DNA of 64,000 nucleotides from Haloarcula litorea (GCF_029338195.1 NZ_CP119779.1:3224001-3288000); one strand, 5' to 3'. Positions 10,101-17,400 are shown, numbered from the stretch's first letter. The notes: generated from the letters alone by a model not told the origin. Program-made: numbers and translations.

Positions 10101-10277
10101 GGGTCGGGGTTCCACGTCGGCTACGAGGAGGCGGTCTGGTCGCCGACCGGCGTCGAGCGCGATACGCTGGTGAAAGTCGAGAAGTACGACGACGCGAGCT
10201 ACTGGCCCGGCGACGCCCGCGAGGACGAGACGTTCCAGAGCTACGTCGACGGAACCCTGCAGAGAGGTGACGACTGA
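7131..10277 (+). CDS. Type II DMSO reductase family molybdopterin oxidoreductase, catalytic subunit
   Basis: A 1048-residue Mo-bisMGD enzyme. It starts (GTG) with a twin-arginine signal, TRRDFLTAAGAGAVG, so the folded enzyme should act outside the membrane. The N-terminal Fe-S site is CHPNCTQSC plus a later Cys in NPRGCMKG. The body resembles the NarG, selenate/chlorate reductase and ethylbenzene/DMS dehydrogenase branch: GIYPDYSPTVQKCDRW (probable Asp ligand region), ELYDPEFMRGYTSLPLLVR, GINHWFHGSTQLQRS, and a C-terminal dinucleotide-binding domain. NarG has His as the first cluster ligand, but here it is Cys. The substrate (nitrate, chlorate, DMSO, selenium or arsenic oxyanions, or a hydrocarbon) cannot be decided. 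The stop overlaps the start of the Fe-S subunit. Confidence 0.9.
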   Translation: MPLTRRDFLTAAGAGAVGALVEGAWGATQATDPITSVDNPLQSYPNRDWEDVYREIYAYDDVDWTVCHPNCTQSCALNFYMKNGVPIRAEQVYHNEEPSVGPSGYEDAGVSQQWNPRGCMKGLTLHRRTFEPSRIKYPMVRKGWDPDDPNPEGRGEDEFERVSWEEAVDLIAEKMANLEDSKHFQVFNAIKADGLFTRHGSGRRLASIFGGCEWTEYDWYADLPPGHVITTGYQTSDGDAAGWRKSDYTIIQGKNLIHNKLADNHWFQEMRERGGEIVGIYPDYSPTVQKCDRWLPVRPGSDPAIPLAFAHVIIDEELYDPEFMRGYTSLPLLVREDDGKYLRAHEVFEDHEEPPEDTHDAEEAGDWGDFVVVTEDGALAPLAREEVGSETPATPRLEAEREVDLVDGSTVSVRTDFARQKETVMRDYAPERVEEITTVPADALRKTAREFAEADTAQWITGEGINHWFHGSTQLQRSVFFVQSMLANVGEPGGGYHNFSGQYKIELLDGYPEYVNPDGHKAHGMYPGYAFAFFGGEQLDPRDIRGGYEGDLVPQGDVDEPVVPEGAEGYTMAKPEVLWTMNCNLLNQTKHQEHVMRNFVKHPDTANELFVVSDMHMTYSARHADIVLPVPSWLECDYPDITVGPENPFIQMDSGVMDPIYDTKQDGEIVALVAEKLDEKIPPEERNVDSYRAYFEEFLDDDGDVREYMREVFDASMTTRDIEVEDLEDGPERLQLKTYPRTPFYSQTHEDRPFFTKTGRMEFHKEEDRFGELELSDLCHVESPEGTPYGANQKWDSAADETNDLYEEGYQYFYNTPHPKYRTHSSWGMTDWNLIWASRDFGSVSGDPEGTERLIDDFSFPQGDGETNDAPPLGEAFVEMHPEDAEKHGVENGDYIRIVGDRGSVVVRVLISDRQRPSSAGDVGQLTIWHGWWEQHFPADEESDDDISGYNVATNIWLNPMLETDDLVHKSTFGNPNIADEVEDSIAWADGSGFHVGYEEAVWSPTGVERDTLVKVEKYDDASYWPGDAREDETFQSYVDGTLQRGDD

Positions 10278-11458
10278 TGCCCGAGGTAGACAACCCACAG
10301 CTCGGCCACTCGCACAGCTACCCGTACGAACGCCGCGAGGAGGAGCGGGACTGGCACTGGGGGATGGTGGTCAACACCAACCGGTGTATCAACTGTAACA
10401 CCTGCTCCTTTGCCTGCAAGTCCACCTGGACCAGCGGCGAGGGCGAGGAGTACATGTGGTGGATGAACGTCGAGACCGAGCCCTACGGCGGCTACCCGAT
10501 GGGCTGGGACATGCGGCTGCTGGACGACCTCGGCGCGAACGAGACGATCTTCGACGCCGCCGACGGCGGCGAGGACGTCCACGGCTACATCGCCGAGAAG
10601 CAGGCCTGGGAGTACCCCGCGCTGGGCGACGACCAGGTCCACGGCGAGTACCCCGAGGGCGAGGTCGTCGAGTCGGACCTGGAGAACGACGAGTACCACG
10701 ACATCTGGCAGTTCTACCTCCCCAGGCTCTGCAACCACTGCAAGAACCCGGCCTGCCTCGCGGCCTGTCCGCGCAAGGCCATCTACAAGCGCGAGGAGGA
10801 CGGCATCGTCCTGTTAGACCAGGAGCGCTGTCGGGGCTACCGCCGCTGTGTGAAGGCCTGCCCGTACCACAAGCCGATGTACAACCCCGAGACGGGCATC
10901 ACCGAGAAGCCCGTCGGCTGTTACCCCCGCATCGAGGAGGGGAACGTCCCGCGGTGTGTCTCCTCCTGCATCGGGAAGACCCGCCTCCACGGCAACATCA
11001 ACCGGGGTCCCGACGCCGGCCCGGCCGGCGGGAAGTCCTCCGCGGCCAGCGGGCGCTCGCCCATCAACTACCTCGTCCACTCCGACGAGAAGGTGGCGCT
11101 GCCGCTGTACCCGCAGTTCGGCACCCAGCCCCAGGTGTTCTACATGCCGCCCTACCACGTGCCGCCGGAGTTCCTCACGCAGATGTTCACGCCCAACACC
11201 GACCAGAAGCGCAACGACTGGCCGGGCTCGACCTACGAGGAGTCGGTGAAGATCGTCCAGGAGCGGGTCCGGAACCCCAGCCACGAGGTGTTGGGCATCC
11301 TCCAGCTGTTCGGCGCGACGACGCGGCTCATCGAGACGTACAACGTCAAGGAGAACCGCGTGAAGGGCTGGGACCGCACGGGCGAGAAGGTCGTCGACGT
11401 CCCCATCGAGGAGCCGATGGAGGTCCGCGAGGGGGAGATGTGGACCAACCAACCCTGA
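10277..11458 (+). CDS. Four-cluster Fe-S electron transfer subunit (NarH/EbdB-like)
   Basis: A 393-residue beta subunit. Four Cys groups are visible: CINCNTCSFACK (about residues 37-48), CNHCKNPACLAACPRKA, CRGYRRCVKACPYHKPMY, and CYPRIEEGNVPRC followed by CVSSCIGK. This is the pattern of type II DMSO reductase family beta subunits, which wire the catalytic subunit to a heme-b gamma subunit through one 3Fe-4S and three 4Fe-4S centres. There is no signal peptide, so it should be co-exported with the Tat-tagged alpha subunit. The start overlaps the last base of the alpha gene stop, and the chaperone gene follows after nine bases. Confidence 0.93.
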   Translation: MPEVDNPQLGHSHSYPYERREEERDWHWGMVVNTNRCINCNTCSFACKSTWTSGEGEEYMWWMNVETEPYGGYPMGWDMRLLDDLGANETIFDAADGGEDVHGYIAEKQAWEYPALGDDQVHGEYPEGEVVESDLENDEYHDIWQFYLPRLCNHCKNPACLAACPRKAIYKREEDGIVLLDQERCRGYRRCVKACPYHKPMYNPETGITEKPVGCYPRIEEGNVPRCVSSCIGKTRLHGNINRGPDAGPAGGKSSAASGRSPINYLVHSDEKVALPLYPQFGTQPQVFYMPPYHVPPEFLTQMFTPNTDQKRNDWPGSTYEESVKIVQERVRNPSHEVLGILQLFGATTRLIETYNVKENRVKGWDRTGEKVVDVPIEEPMEVREGEMWTNQP

Positions 11459-11467
11459 GGTGACAGT

Positions 11468-12166
11468 ATGCAGGACACACCACAGCACCACGCGAGACGC
11501 GCCGCGCTGTACGGGTTCGTCGCGACGGCGTTCCACTACCCGGACGAGGCGGTCGTGACGGACCTGTTCGACGCCGAGGTCCGCGAGGCCGTCCGCGAGG
11601 CCGGTGCCGAACTGGACCTGGCCGCAGAGACCACGGCGCTGCTGGAGGCCCTCGCCGACGCCGACCCGGACGCGATGGAACCGGCGTACAACGACCTGTT
11701 CGGGCTGCCGGGCGAGGACGGCACCTACCCCGTCGTCCCCTACGAGGCCCACTACACCACCGGCGAGGAGGTCAACGAGAGCCAGCGACGGATCGCCACC
11801 GTCGTCGGTCTGCTCGAGGAGTTCGACCTCGAGGTCAGCGACGAGTTCGACGAACGCCAGGACCACGTCGCCGTCGAGCTCGAGCTGATGCAGGTCGTCG
11901 CCGCCCAGCGGGCCGTCGCGCTCGAATCCGGCGACGACGAGGCGGCCGTCCACCTCGCACAGGCCGGCGCGACCGTCCTGGACGAGCACCTCGTCGACTT
12001 CGTGCCGGCGCTGGCCCACAGCGTCCCCGACGGCTCCGGGGACGCCGCGCCCGCTTCCCAGGTGTACGCCGCCGCCGCCGACCTCGCGGCGGCGCTCGTC
12101 GAGTTCGACGAGGCGAGTCACCCCGACCCGATCGCCGCCGGAACGGGGGTGCGTGCCGATGGCTGA
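11468..12166 (+). CDS. TorD/NarJ-like molybdoenzyme maturation chaperone
   Basis: A 232-residue all-helical acidic protein: RRAALYGFVATAFHYPD at the N-terminus, then the family-typical YNDLFGLPGEDGTYPVVPYEAHY segment (split here at residue 77), and a long helix with EFDERQDHVAVELELMQ. Such chaperones (TorD, DmsD, NarJ, EbdD) bind the catalytic subunit, help insert the Mo cofactor and hold back Tat export until folding is complete. Its place inside the alpha-beta-delta-gamma gene order is that of dedicated chaperones in this enzyme family. The 3' end overlaps the gamma subunit start by eight bases. Confidence 0.9.
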   Translation: MQDTPQHHARRAALYGFVATAFHYPDEAVVTDLFDAEVREAVREAGAELDLAAETTALLEALADADPDAMEPAYNDLFGLPGEDGTYPVVPYEAHYTTGEEVNESQRRIATVVGLLEEFDLEVSDEFDERQDHVAVELELMQVVAAQRAVALESGDDEAAVHLAQAGATVLDEHLVDFVPALAHSVPDGSGDAAPASQVYAAAADLAAALVEFDEASHPDPIAAGTGVRADG

Positions 12167-13175
12167 CCTAGACCGGAGCGCGGCCCGCCGGGCGACCGCC
12201 GCCGCGGCCGTCGTCGCCGCCCTGCTGGTCGTCGGTCAGATGGCGGTCACGGCCGCCGTCGTCGGCGGCCAGCAGCCGCTCGTCGAGACCGAGCGGCTCC
12301 CACAGACCGCGGCGGACGACCGATGGGAACAGGCACCTTCGCGGACCGTCTCGCTGTCGAAACAGCAGATGGCCGTCCCCTACGGCGGCGGCAGCGTCGA
12401 CGAGATGCAGGTCCAGGCGCTGACCAACGAGAGCCACGTCGCGATCCGGCTGACCTGGACCGACCCGACCAACGACACGAGTCTGCGTGCGCCGACGAAC
12501 TACAGCGACGCGGCCGCGGTGATGCTCCACAGCGGCGAGAAGCCGCCGATCACGATGGGCGCGACCGGGACGCCGGTCGACATCTGGTACTGGCGCGCCC
12601 AGTGGCAGTACGGCGTCGACGACAGCGCCGCGTGGAGCAACGACATGTACGCCTACCCGCACCCGGACAACGAGACCAAGCCCGGGCTGGCGGCCGGGAA
12701 CCCGCTCTCGAAGGCCCGCTACGCCGACTACGGGCAGAACTACTACGCCGCCGGCTACGGCTCCCTGAGCTACGCGCCGACCCAGAACGTCCGGGCGCGC
12801 GGGACCCGGGACGGCGACGAGTGGTCGGTGGTCTTCGTCCGGGAGCACACGACCGACGGGACCTACGACGCCGCGTTCCGGCAGAACGAGACGATGTACC
12901 TCGCCTTCGCCGTCTGGAACGGCAGCGCCGACGAGGTCAACGGGAAGAAGTCGCTCACGATGCAGTTCAGCACGCTGAACACCTCCTCGGGCGAACTCGC
13001 CGCCGCCAGCACCGGCGGCGGCGGTGGCGACGGGAGCGCCGCCGGCGGGACCGGCGGTGGGGCCGAGAGCGGCGGGACCGGCGGGGGTACCAGTCCGCTG
13101 TTTTCCTCGGTCGGGACCGTGATCGCCGCCGTCGTCGTCAGCTGGACGGTCGTCTACTGGAGGGCCGTCCGATGA
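12159..13175 (+). CDS. Ethylbenzene dehydrogenase gamma-like heme-b subunit, membrane anchored
   Basis: A 338-residue protein. One hydrophobic segment near the N-terminus (about residues 10-35) serves as signal or anchor; the middle is a beta-rich domain like the EbdC/DdhC/SerC heme-b subunits (MLHSGEKPPITMGATG, then VDIWYWRAQWQ; the Met and Lys in these loops are candidate heme ligands). A Gly/Ser linker of about 30 residues follows, then a final transmembrane helix (VGTVIAAVVVSWTVVYW). Bacterial relatives are soluble periplasmic proteins, so C-terminal tethering is a difference. The role is electron exchange between the Fe-S subunit and the quinone pool or a redox carrier. The ATG at 12159 (MADLDRS) is preferred; a GTG two codons earlier is possible. 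Confidence 0.85.
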   Translation: MADLDRSAARRATAAAAVVAALLVVGQMAVTAAVVGGQQPLVETERLPQTAADDRWEQAPSRTVSLSKQQMAVPYGGGSVDEMQVQALTNESHVAIRLTWTDPTNDTSLRAPTNYSDAAAVMLHSGEKPPITMGATGTPVDIWYWRAQWQYGVDDSAAWSNDMYAYPHPDNETKPGLAAGNPLSKARYADYGQNYYAAGYGSLSYAPTQNVRARGTRDGDEWSVVFVREHTTDGTYDAAFRQNETMYLAFAVWNGSADEVNGKKSLTMQFSTLNTSSGELAAASTGGGGGDGSAAGGTGGGAESGGTGGGTSPLFSSVGTVIAAVVVSWTVVYWRAVR

Positions 13176-14089
13176 GCTACGAGAACTGGAGCGCCCGCGG
13201 CCGCGCCCCGGGGGACAGCGAGACCGAGGTGCGGGCTGCGCTTTCCGCCGACACGGCACGGACGCGCCAGGACGCCGCCATCGCGCTGGTCGACGCCGCC
13301 GAGTCCGGCCTCGAAGCGGCGACCGTCGACGCCCTCGAAGCGAGGGTCCGCGAGGACGACGACCCGGAGGTCCGGCAGTTCGCCGTCGAGGCGCTGGGCG
13401 TCGCCGGCGCGGCGACGGAGGCGATCGCCGACGCGCTGGCGGACCCGGAGCCGTGGGTCCGCGCCGAGGCCGTGGTCGCGCTCTCGCGGGCCGGCGGCGA
13501 CCCGGACGAGATGCGGGCGGCGCTCGACGACGACAGCGGGTGGGTCCGGCGCAACGCCGTCATCGCGCTGGGCAAGCTGGGGGCGGCCGACCAGCCGCTG
13601 CTGATCGAGCGAATCAAGTCCGACACTCACCCCGCAGTCCGGGAGTACGCCGCGCAGTTCCTCGGCGAGGTCGCCGACGACGTCCCGGAGGCCGAGCGCA
13701 TCCTCGCGGCGGTGCTGGCCCGGGAGCCGAACGCCTTCGCCCGCGCGAAGGCCGCCGAGAGCCTGGGCCAGCTCGGGACCGACCGCGCGGAGACAGCCCT
13801 GGAGGACCACGGCGTCACCGACCGGAGCGAGGACGTCGTCCGCGCGGCCAGGCAGGCGCTGGCGGCCGCCCGCGGGACCGACCCCGATGACCTCGACGTC
13901 GAGGTCGACCCGCCGTCGGCACCAGGGAGCGGCCCCGACACCCCGGCCGAGCGGTCCGTCGCCGGCGACGGCTTCGACCCGGCGGGATCGTTCGGCGAGC
14001 GGTCCCGCGGGGGGTCGCCGGCCCCGGGCGGTGCGCCCGGCTTCGATCCGCAGCGCGACCTGAACACGAACCCGGAGGACAGGACCTGA
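13172..14089 (+). CDS. HEAT-repeat (PBS-lyase type) protein
   Basis: A 305-residue protein with roughly six HEAT/PBS-lyase repeats over residues 20-235; units read like DPEVRQFAVEALGVAG, EPWVRAEAVVALSRAG and SGWVRRNAVIALGKLG. An acidic, Pro/Gly-rich disordered tail of about 70 residues follows. Such solenoids are protein scaffolds. The start overlaps the gamma subunit stop (ATGA), so it is translated with the redox enzyme and is probably an assembly or docking factor for it. It has no signal peptide or membrane segment, so it should work in the cytoplasm. The precise role is unknown. Confidence 0.88.
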   Translation: MSYENWSARGRAPGDSETEVRAALSADTARTRQDAAIALVDAAESGLEAATVDALEARVREDDDPEVRQFAVEALGVAGAATEAIADALADPEPWVRAEAVVALSRAGGDPDEMRAALDDDSGWVRRNAVIALGKLGAADQPLLIERIKSDTHPAVREYAAQFLGEVADDVPEAERILAAVLAREPNAFARAKAAESLGQLGTDRAETALEDHGVTDRSEDVVRAARQALAAARGTDPDDLDVEVDPPSAPGSGPDTPAERSVAGDGFDPAGSFGERSRGGSPAPGGAPGFDPQRDLNTNPEDRT

Positions 14090-14092
14090 TCT

Positions 14093-14728
14093 ATGCCATA
14101 CGAACTCGACTCGACCAGCGAGGAGCCGGAGCGTGAGGCGGAGGACCCGGCCGACGGCCAGAGAGCGAGCGACGGGCAGACGGCGGCCGACGGAACGGCG
14201 TCGTCGCTCGGCGTCCCCATCCCCGACGACCACGTCGGCCCGTTCGTCGCGGAGGCGCTGGAGGACCCAGAGCGGGCGACCGAGTGGGACGACATCGTCG
14301 ACGCGATGGTGGCCCCGGCCGCCCGCGACGCGTGGGCCGAACTGACGCCCGTCGAGCAGGCGAGCGAGGTCCTCTCGAAGGCCGCGGACTACGACCGGCG
14401 GGCGATCGACCGCTTCGACGGCGTCTCGCTTGACGCCGACCGCTCGTCCGTACAGGCCGAGATCGACGAGGGCCTGCGCTGCCGGCGCAACGCGGACACC
14501 TTCCGGGACGGCGTGGCAGCGGCCTACGACGACGGCCGCTTGGACGACGACGACGTCGTCGCGGCGCTGGAAGACGCCGACTTCGACACCGGCACCATCG
14601 CCCGCCGGGAGGCCCTGCTGGAGCGGCTCGACGGGGCCTTCGAGCTCGACTACCGCCCCTACGGGGGGACCCTGATGGACGACGAGGCGGGGCCGAGTCC
14701 CGATCCCGACCACGAGGAGACGTGGTGA
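14093..14728 (+). CDS. Unknown acidic protein of the molybdoenzyme cluster
   Basis: A 211-residue acidic, cytoplasmic protein that I do not recognise. The first 45 residues are low-complexity and acidic; the rest looks helical (FVAEALEDPERATEWDDIV, DAWAELTPVEQASEVLSKA, CRRNADTFRDGVAAAYDDG), with repeated ALED/LLER segments. It contains a single Cys and no known catalytic motif. It starts three bases after the HEAT gene and overlaps the start region of the ATPase gene, so it belongs to the operon. A structural or chaperone role is inferred from context only. Confidence 0.8.
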   Translation: MPYELDSTSEEPEREAEDPADGQRASDGQTAADGTASSLGVPIPDDHVGPFVAEALEDPERATEWDDIVDAMVAPAARDAWAELTPVEQASEVLSKAADYDRRAIDRFDGVSLDADRSSVQAEIDEGLRCRRNADTFRDGVAAAYDDGRLDDDDVVAALEDADFDTGTIARREALLERLDGAFELDYRPYGGTLMDDEAGPSPDPDHEETW

Positions 14729-14730
14729 CG

Positions 14731-15966
14731 ATGTCCGGGGACACAGATCCGACGGCGGCTGCCGTCGAGGACGCGCTCCGGACCGTCGCGTCACCGACGG
14801 GCGAGGGGAGCGTCCTCGACGCCGGGCTGGTCGACTCGGTCGCCGTCGACGACGGCGCGGTCGCCGTGACGGCGTCGCTCTCTGAGCTGGACGCCGAGGC
14901 CGCCGACGCACTGACCGACCGGATGCGCGCCGCGGCCCTCGAGGTCGGCGGCGTCGACAGCGTCGAGGTCGACGCCGACGTGTCGTCACCGGACCACGGC
15001 ACGGCGCTCGACGGCGTCGATCGGGTGCTGGCCGTCGCCAGCGCCAAGGGCGGGGTCGGGAAGACGACGGTGGCCACACAGCTGGCCCGCGGGCTCTCGG
15101 CGGCCGGCGAGCGCGTCGGCCTGTTCGACGCCGACCTCTACGGGCCGAACGTGCCCGAACTACTCGATCTCGACGGCCCGCTCGAGTCGACCGACGACGG
15201 CCGCGCGAGACCGGCAGAAGTCGAGGGATTGCAGGTCGTCAGCGTCGGGCTGATCGCCAACGACGAGCCGATGGCCTGGCGCGGCGCGATGGCCCACGAG
15301 GCCGTCGAGGAGCTGCTGACGGAGACGGCCTGGGACGTCGACACCCTCGTCCTCGACCTACCGCCGGGGACGGGCGACGTCGTCCTGACGACCCTGCAGT
15401 CGCTCCCGGTCGACGGCTGTGTCCTGGTCACGACGCCGTTCCCGACGGCCGCCGGCGACACGGACCGCTCGGCGACGCTGTTCCGCGAGGAGGGCGTGCC
15501 GGTCCTGGGCACCGTCGTCAACATGGCCGGGTTCACCTGCCCCACCTGCGGCGACGAACACGCGCCCTTCGGCCGTGATCCCGACGTCGAGGCCGACGTC
15601 CTCGCCGAGTTGCCGATCGACGAGCGCCTGCGTGTCACCGACGGCGACGTGCCCGCCCCCTTTCGGGACCTCGCGGAGCAGGTGTCGACGGCTCCCGACG
15701 AGCGGACCACGGTCGCGGTTCCCGAGAGCGCACTCGACCTCCGTGGCGTCCCCGACCGCGCCCGCCTCGAACAGGTCCGCGCGGAGTTCCGCGCGCTCGC
15801 GCCGGGCGAGTCGCTGCACGTCCTGACCGAGCGCGAGCCGGGCGACGTCGCCGGCGCTCTCTCGGGACTCGCCGACGGGAGACCGACGGTGGCGACCGAC
15901 CGGAAGGGGCCGGAGCGGTGGGCCATCCGGGTGTCGAAACCGACGGCGTCGGCCCGCGGTGCGTGA
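14731..15966 (+). CDS. Mrp/NBP35-type Fe-S carrier ATPase with C-terminal DUF2249-like domain
   Basis: About 411 residues in three parts. Residues 1-85 resemble a DUF59/FSCA domain. Residues 95-330 form the Mrp ATPase: deviant Walker A SAKGGVGKTTVA, then GLFDADLYGPNVP and VLDLPPGTGDVVL, with a CPTCGDEH Cys pair for a bridging Fe-S cluster. The last 75 residues (ALDLRGVPDRARLEQV, then LAPGESLHVL, ending WAIRVSK) match the DUF2249 pattern, as in the small protein at 6.75 kb. Mrp proteins transfer Fe-S clusters to target enzymes; here a dedicated role in loading the five or so clusters of the oxidoreductase is likely. GTG codons at 14722 and 14725 are alternative starts overlapping the previous stop. 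Confidence 0.87.
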   Translation: MSGDTDPTAAAVEDALRTVASPTGEGSVLDAGLVDSVAVDDGAVAVTASLSELDAEAADALTDRMRAAALEVGGVDSVEVDADVSSPDHGTALDGVDRVLAVASAKGGVGKTTVATQLARGLSAAGERVGLFDADLYGPNVPELLDLDGPLESTDDGRARPAEVEGLQVVSVGLIANDEPMAWRGAMAHEAVEELLTETAWDVDTLVLDLPPGTGDVVLTTLQSLPVDGCVLVTTPFPTAAGDTDRSATLFREEGVPVLGTVVNMAGFTCPTCGDEHAPFGRDPDVEADVLAELPIDERLRVTDGDVPAPFRDLAEQVSTAPDERTTVAVPESALDLRGVPDRARLEQVRAEFRALAPGESLHVLTEREPGDVAGALSGLADGRPTVATDRKGPERWAIRVSKPTASARGA

Positions 15967-16096
15967 CCGCCCGACGACCGGCGGGGCTCGACGGCCCCAG
16001 CCGGCACGTCGTCCGTGACCATCTGGTCCGTCGCCGGCGGTAAACGGGACGCACGCTCAAGCCGTCCGACGACTTCCACCCACCGGAGAGATACCG

Positions 16097-16249
16097 ATGA
16101 GAGACACGCAGTCGACAGTCTGTCGGCGGTGCGGAGCGCCCGTCGGTCCCGAGGACGTCGTCGTCCGTCACGCGGAGTCCGACCCGCTCGTTGTCTCGGA
16201 GTGTGGCCGCTGCGGGGCCATCGTCACCATCGGCGGGCACCCCTGGTGA
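16097..16249 (+). CDS. 50-residue zinc-ribbon protein
   Basis: A small complete ORF encoding 50 residues with two Cys pairs, CRRCGAP at residues 9-15 and CGRCGAI at residues 36-42, spaced like a rubredoxin-type zinc ribbon. It is preceded by GGAGAG at 16085-16090 as a ribosome-binding site six bases before the ATG. Many such micro-proteins occur in haloarchaea, with unknown partners. It lies 130 bases after the Mrp ATPase gene and converges on the SRP RNA gene. No other function can be read. Confidence 0.75.
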   Translation: MRDTQSTVCRRCGAPVGPEDVVVRHAESDPLVVSECGRCGAIVTIGGHPW

Positions 16250-16284
16250 CGGGCCGACGGCTATCGAATGAGGATCGCGATGAA

Positions 16285-16597
16285 TGGACGGACGCCCGGG
16301 ATTGCCCGGCGTTCGGACGTGGGTAATCCCGTTTGCCTCCTCCACCCCGCGACCCCACGAGCGACGGGTGTCCGATGGTCCGCTGCTCACTTCCGTGCCT
16401 GGCGGGGTGCCATCGACCAACCACGCGGGCGCGTCCCTGCGGATGCGACCGCGTGGACCGCCGTCCCCGTGGGACGAGGCTTCCACGTTGGCTCACGGGG
16501 TCCACGTCCGTCTGACCGGACGCCCCCGGGGTTCGGTCCCCGCTGATGACCATAGCGCGGGCGGGAGAGGGGGGCCAAGCCCCCCGACCTAGTCCAC
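16285..16597 (-). ncRNA. ffs: Signal recognition particle 7S RNA
   Basis: The minus strand of this protein-free stretch carries the SRP RNA. The helix 8 core that binds SRP54 reads CCAGGCACGGAAGTGAGCAG, the GGAA tetraloop and asymmetric AGCAG loop of all SRP RNAs (plus-strand 16382-16401). The 5' end (GACTAGGTCGGGGGGCTTGG) has the archaeal Alu-domain look. Helix 5 is supported by GGACGTGG pairing with CCACGTCC, and the ends close through TGGAC/GTCCA. A TATA-like box (CCTTATGTC, about 16617-16626) lies about 25 bases upstream of the 5' end. The length of about 313 bases suits archaeal 7S RNA. Exact ends are estimates. Its role is co-translational targeting of membrane and secreted proteins with SRP19 and SRP54. 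Confidence 0.93.
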
Positions 16598-16661
16598 TCG
16601 GATTTCCGCCGGGACGACATAAGGGCCTTTCGGACCACCGCCGGACTGCGGCGGGACGCCG

Positions 16662-17075
16662 TCAGAACAGCCCCAGCGCGCGGGCGAACCACGCCCCGCC
16701 CAGCGGCACCGGGAGCGCGGCGGCGACGACGGCCCAGCGGTGGTGTTCCATCAGGGTCGACTCGGTCAGTCCCAGAACGAGGCTGGTCGGCACCGTCGCC
16801 GCCCACGCGAGGCTCAGCCCGACGACGAACAGCCCCAGCACGATGCCGGCACCGGCCGCCAGCCCCGGGTCCGTGCGGCCCTCCCGGCCGGCCGCGAAGA
16901 CGATGATCCCGACCGCGGCGAGGACCGCCGGGACCGCCGGCGAGAGCACGCCCGCGCCGTAGTAGGCACCGACGGCACTGCCCGTCTCGACGACGAAGTA
17001 CGGCACCGCGAGCGCGACCAGAAAGCAGCAACAGCCGGCGATGGCGACGGCCGGCGCGGTCTGCAACTCGTCCAT
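16662..17075 (-). CDS. Small four-helix membrane protein, haloarchaeal
   Basis: A 137-residue protein with four clear hydrophobic segments (about residues 8-30, 38-60, 70-92 and 113-132), starting MDELQTAPAVAIAGCCCFLV. It has no charged catalytic motif. It resembles conserved haloarchaeal membrane proteins of unknown function. Its stop is about 65 bases upstream of the SRP RNA 5' end on the same strand. The function is unknown. Confidence 0.75.
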   Translation of the reverse strand: MDELQTAPAVAIAGCCCFLVALAVPYFVVETGSAVGAYYGAGVLSPAVPAVLAAVGIIVFAAGREGRTDPGLAAGAGIVLGLFVVGLSLAWAATVPTSLVLGLTESTLMEHHRWAVVAAALPVPLGGAWFARALGLF

Positions 17076-17154
17076 ACCGGCGCTGGGGGCGGCCGCGTCT
17101 TAACGGCCACGTTCGAGCGAAACGCGGAAATGGCTACCACAGCTACGCCGCGGT

Positions 17155-17400
17155 ATGGGACTGGGTTCGACGGCGAAGAAAGTCCAGAAGGTCGCCGACG
17201 TCGCCGAGAAGCTGTACGCGAAGGTGAACGAACTGAAAGAACAGGTCGAGAACCTCCGGGAGACGGTCGAAGACACGAACGAGCGGGTGGAGAGCGTCGA
17301 ACGGGACCTGACCGAACAGCGGGCGCTGCTCGAAGCGGTCGCCGAGGAGAGCGACGTCGACGTCCAGTCCGTCCTCGACGACGTCGGGGACGACGACTGA
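17155..17400 (+). CDS. Small coiled-coil protein (DUF5798-like)
   Basis: An 81-residue protein that starts MGLGSTAKKVQKVADVAEK, continues as a heptad-rich coiled coil (KVNELKEQVENLRETVEDT to RALLEAVAEES) and ends in an acidic tail. It resembles a conserved haloarchaeal family annotated as DUF5798. It has no signal peptide. It is probably an oligomeric cytoplasmic helper protein of unknown role. Its stop abuts the stop of the convergent ATPase-like gene. Confidence 0.8.
   Translation: MGLGSTAKKVQKVADVAEKLYAKVNELKEQVENLRETVEDTNERVESVERDLTEQRALLEAVAEESDVDVQSVLDDVGDDD

Noticed and set aside
6753-10298. An 1181-codon minus-strand frame antisense to the molybdoenzyme gene
   Set aside because: Val/Leu/Arg-rich shadow with no domain pattern; only the last 76 codons form the DUF2249 gene.
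7131-15966. Naming the molybdoenzyme cluster a nitrate reductase (narGHJ)
   Set aside because: First cluster ligand differs from NarG, and no NarI, Rieske/cytochrome b or nitrite genes are present; substrate left open.
16285-16597. RNase P RNA as identity of the gene-free stretch
   Set aside because: The GGAA tetraloop with AGCAG internal loop, and the Alu-like 5' end, identify SRP RNA; RNase P conserved cores are not seen.
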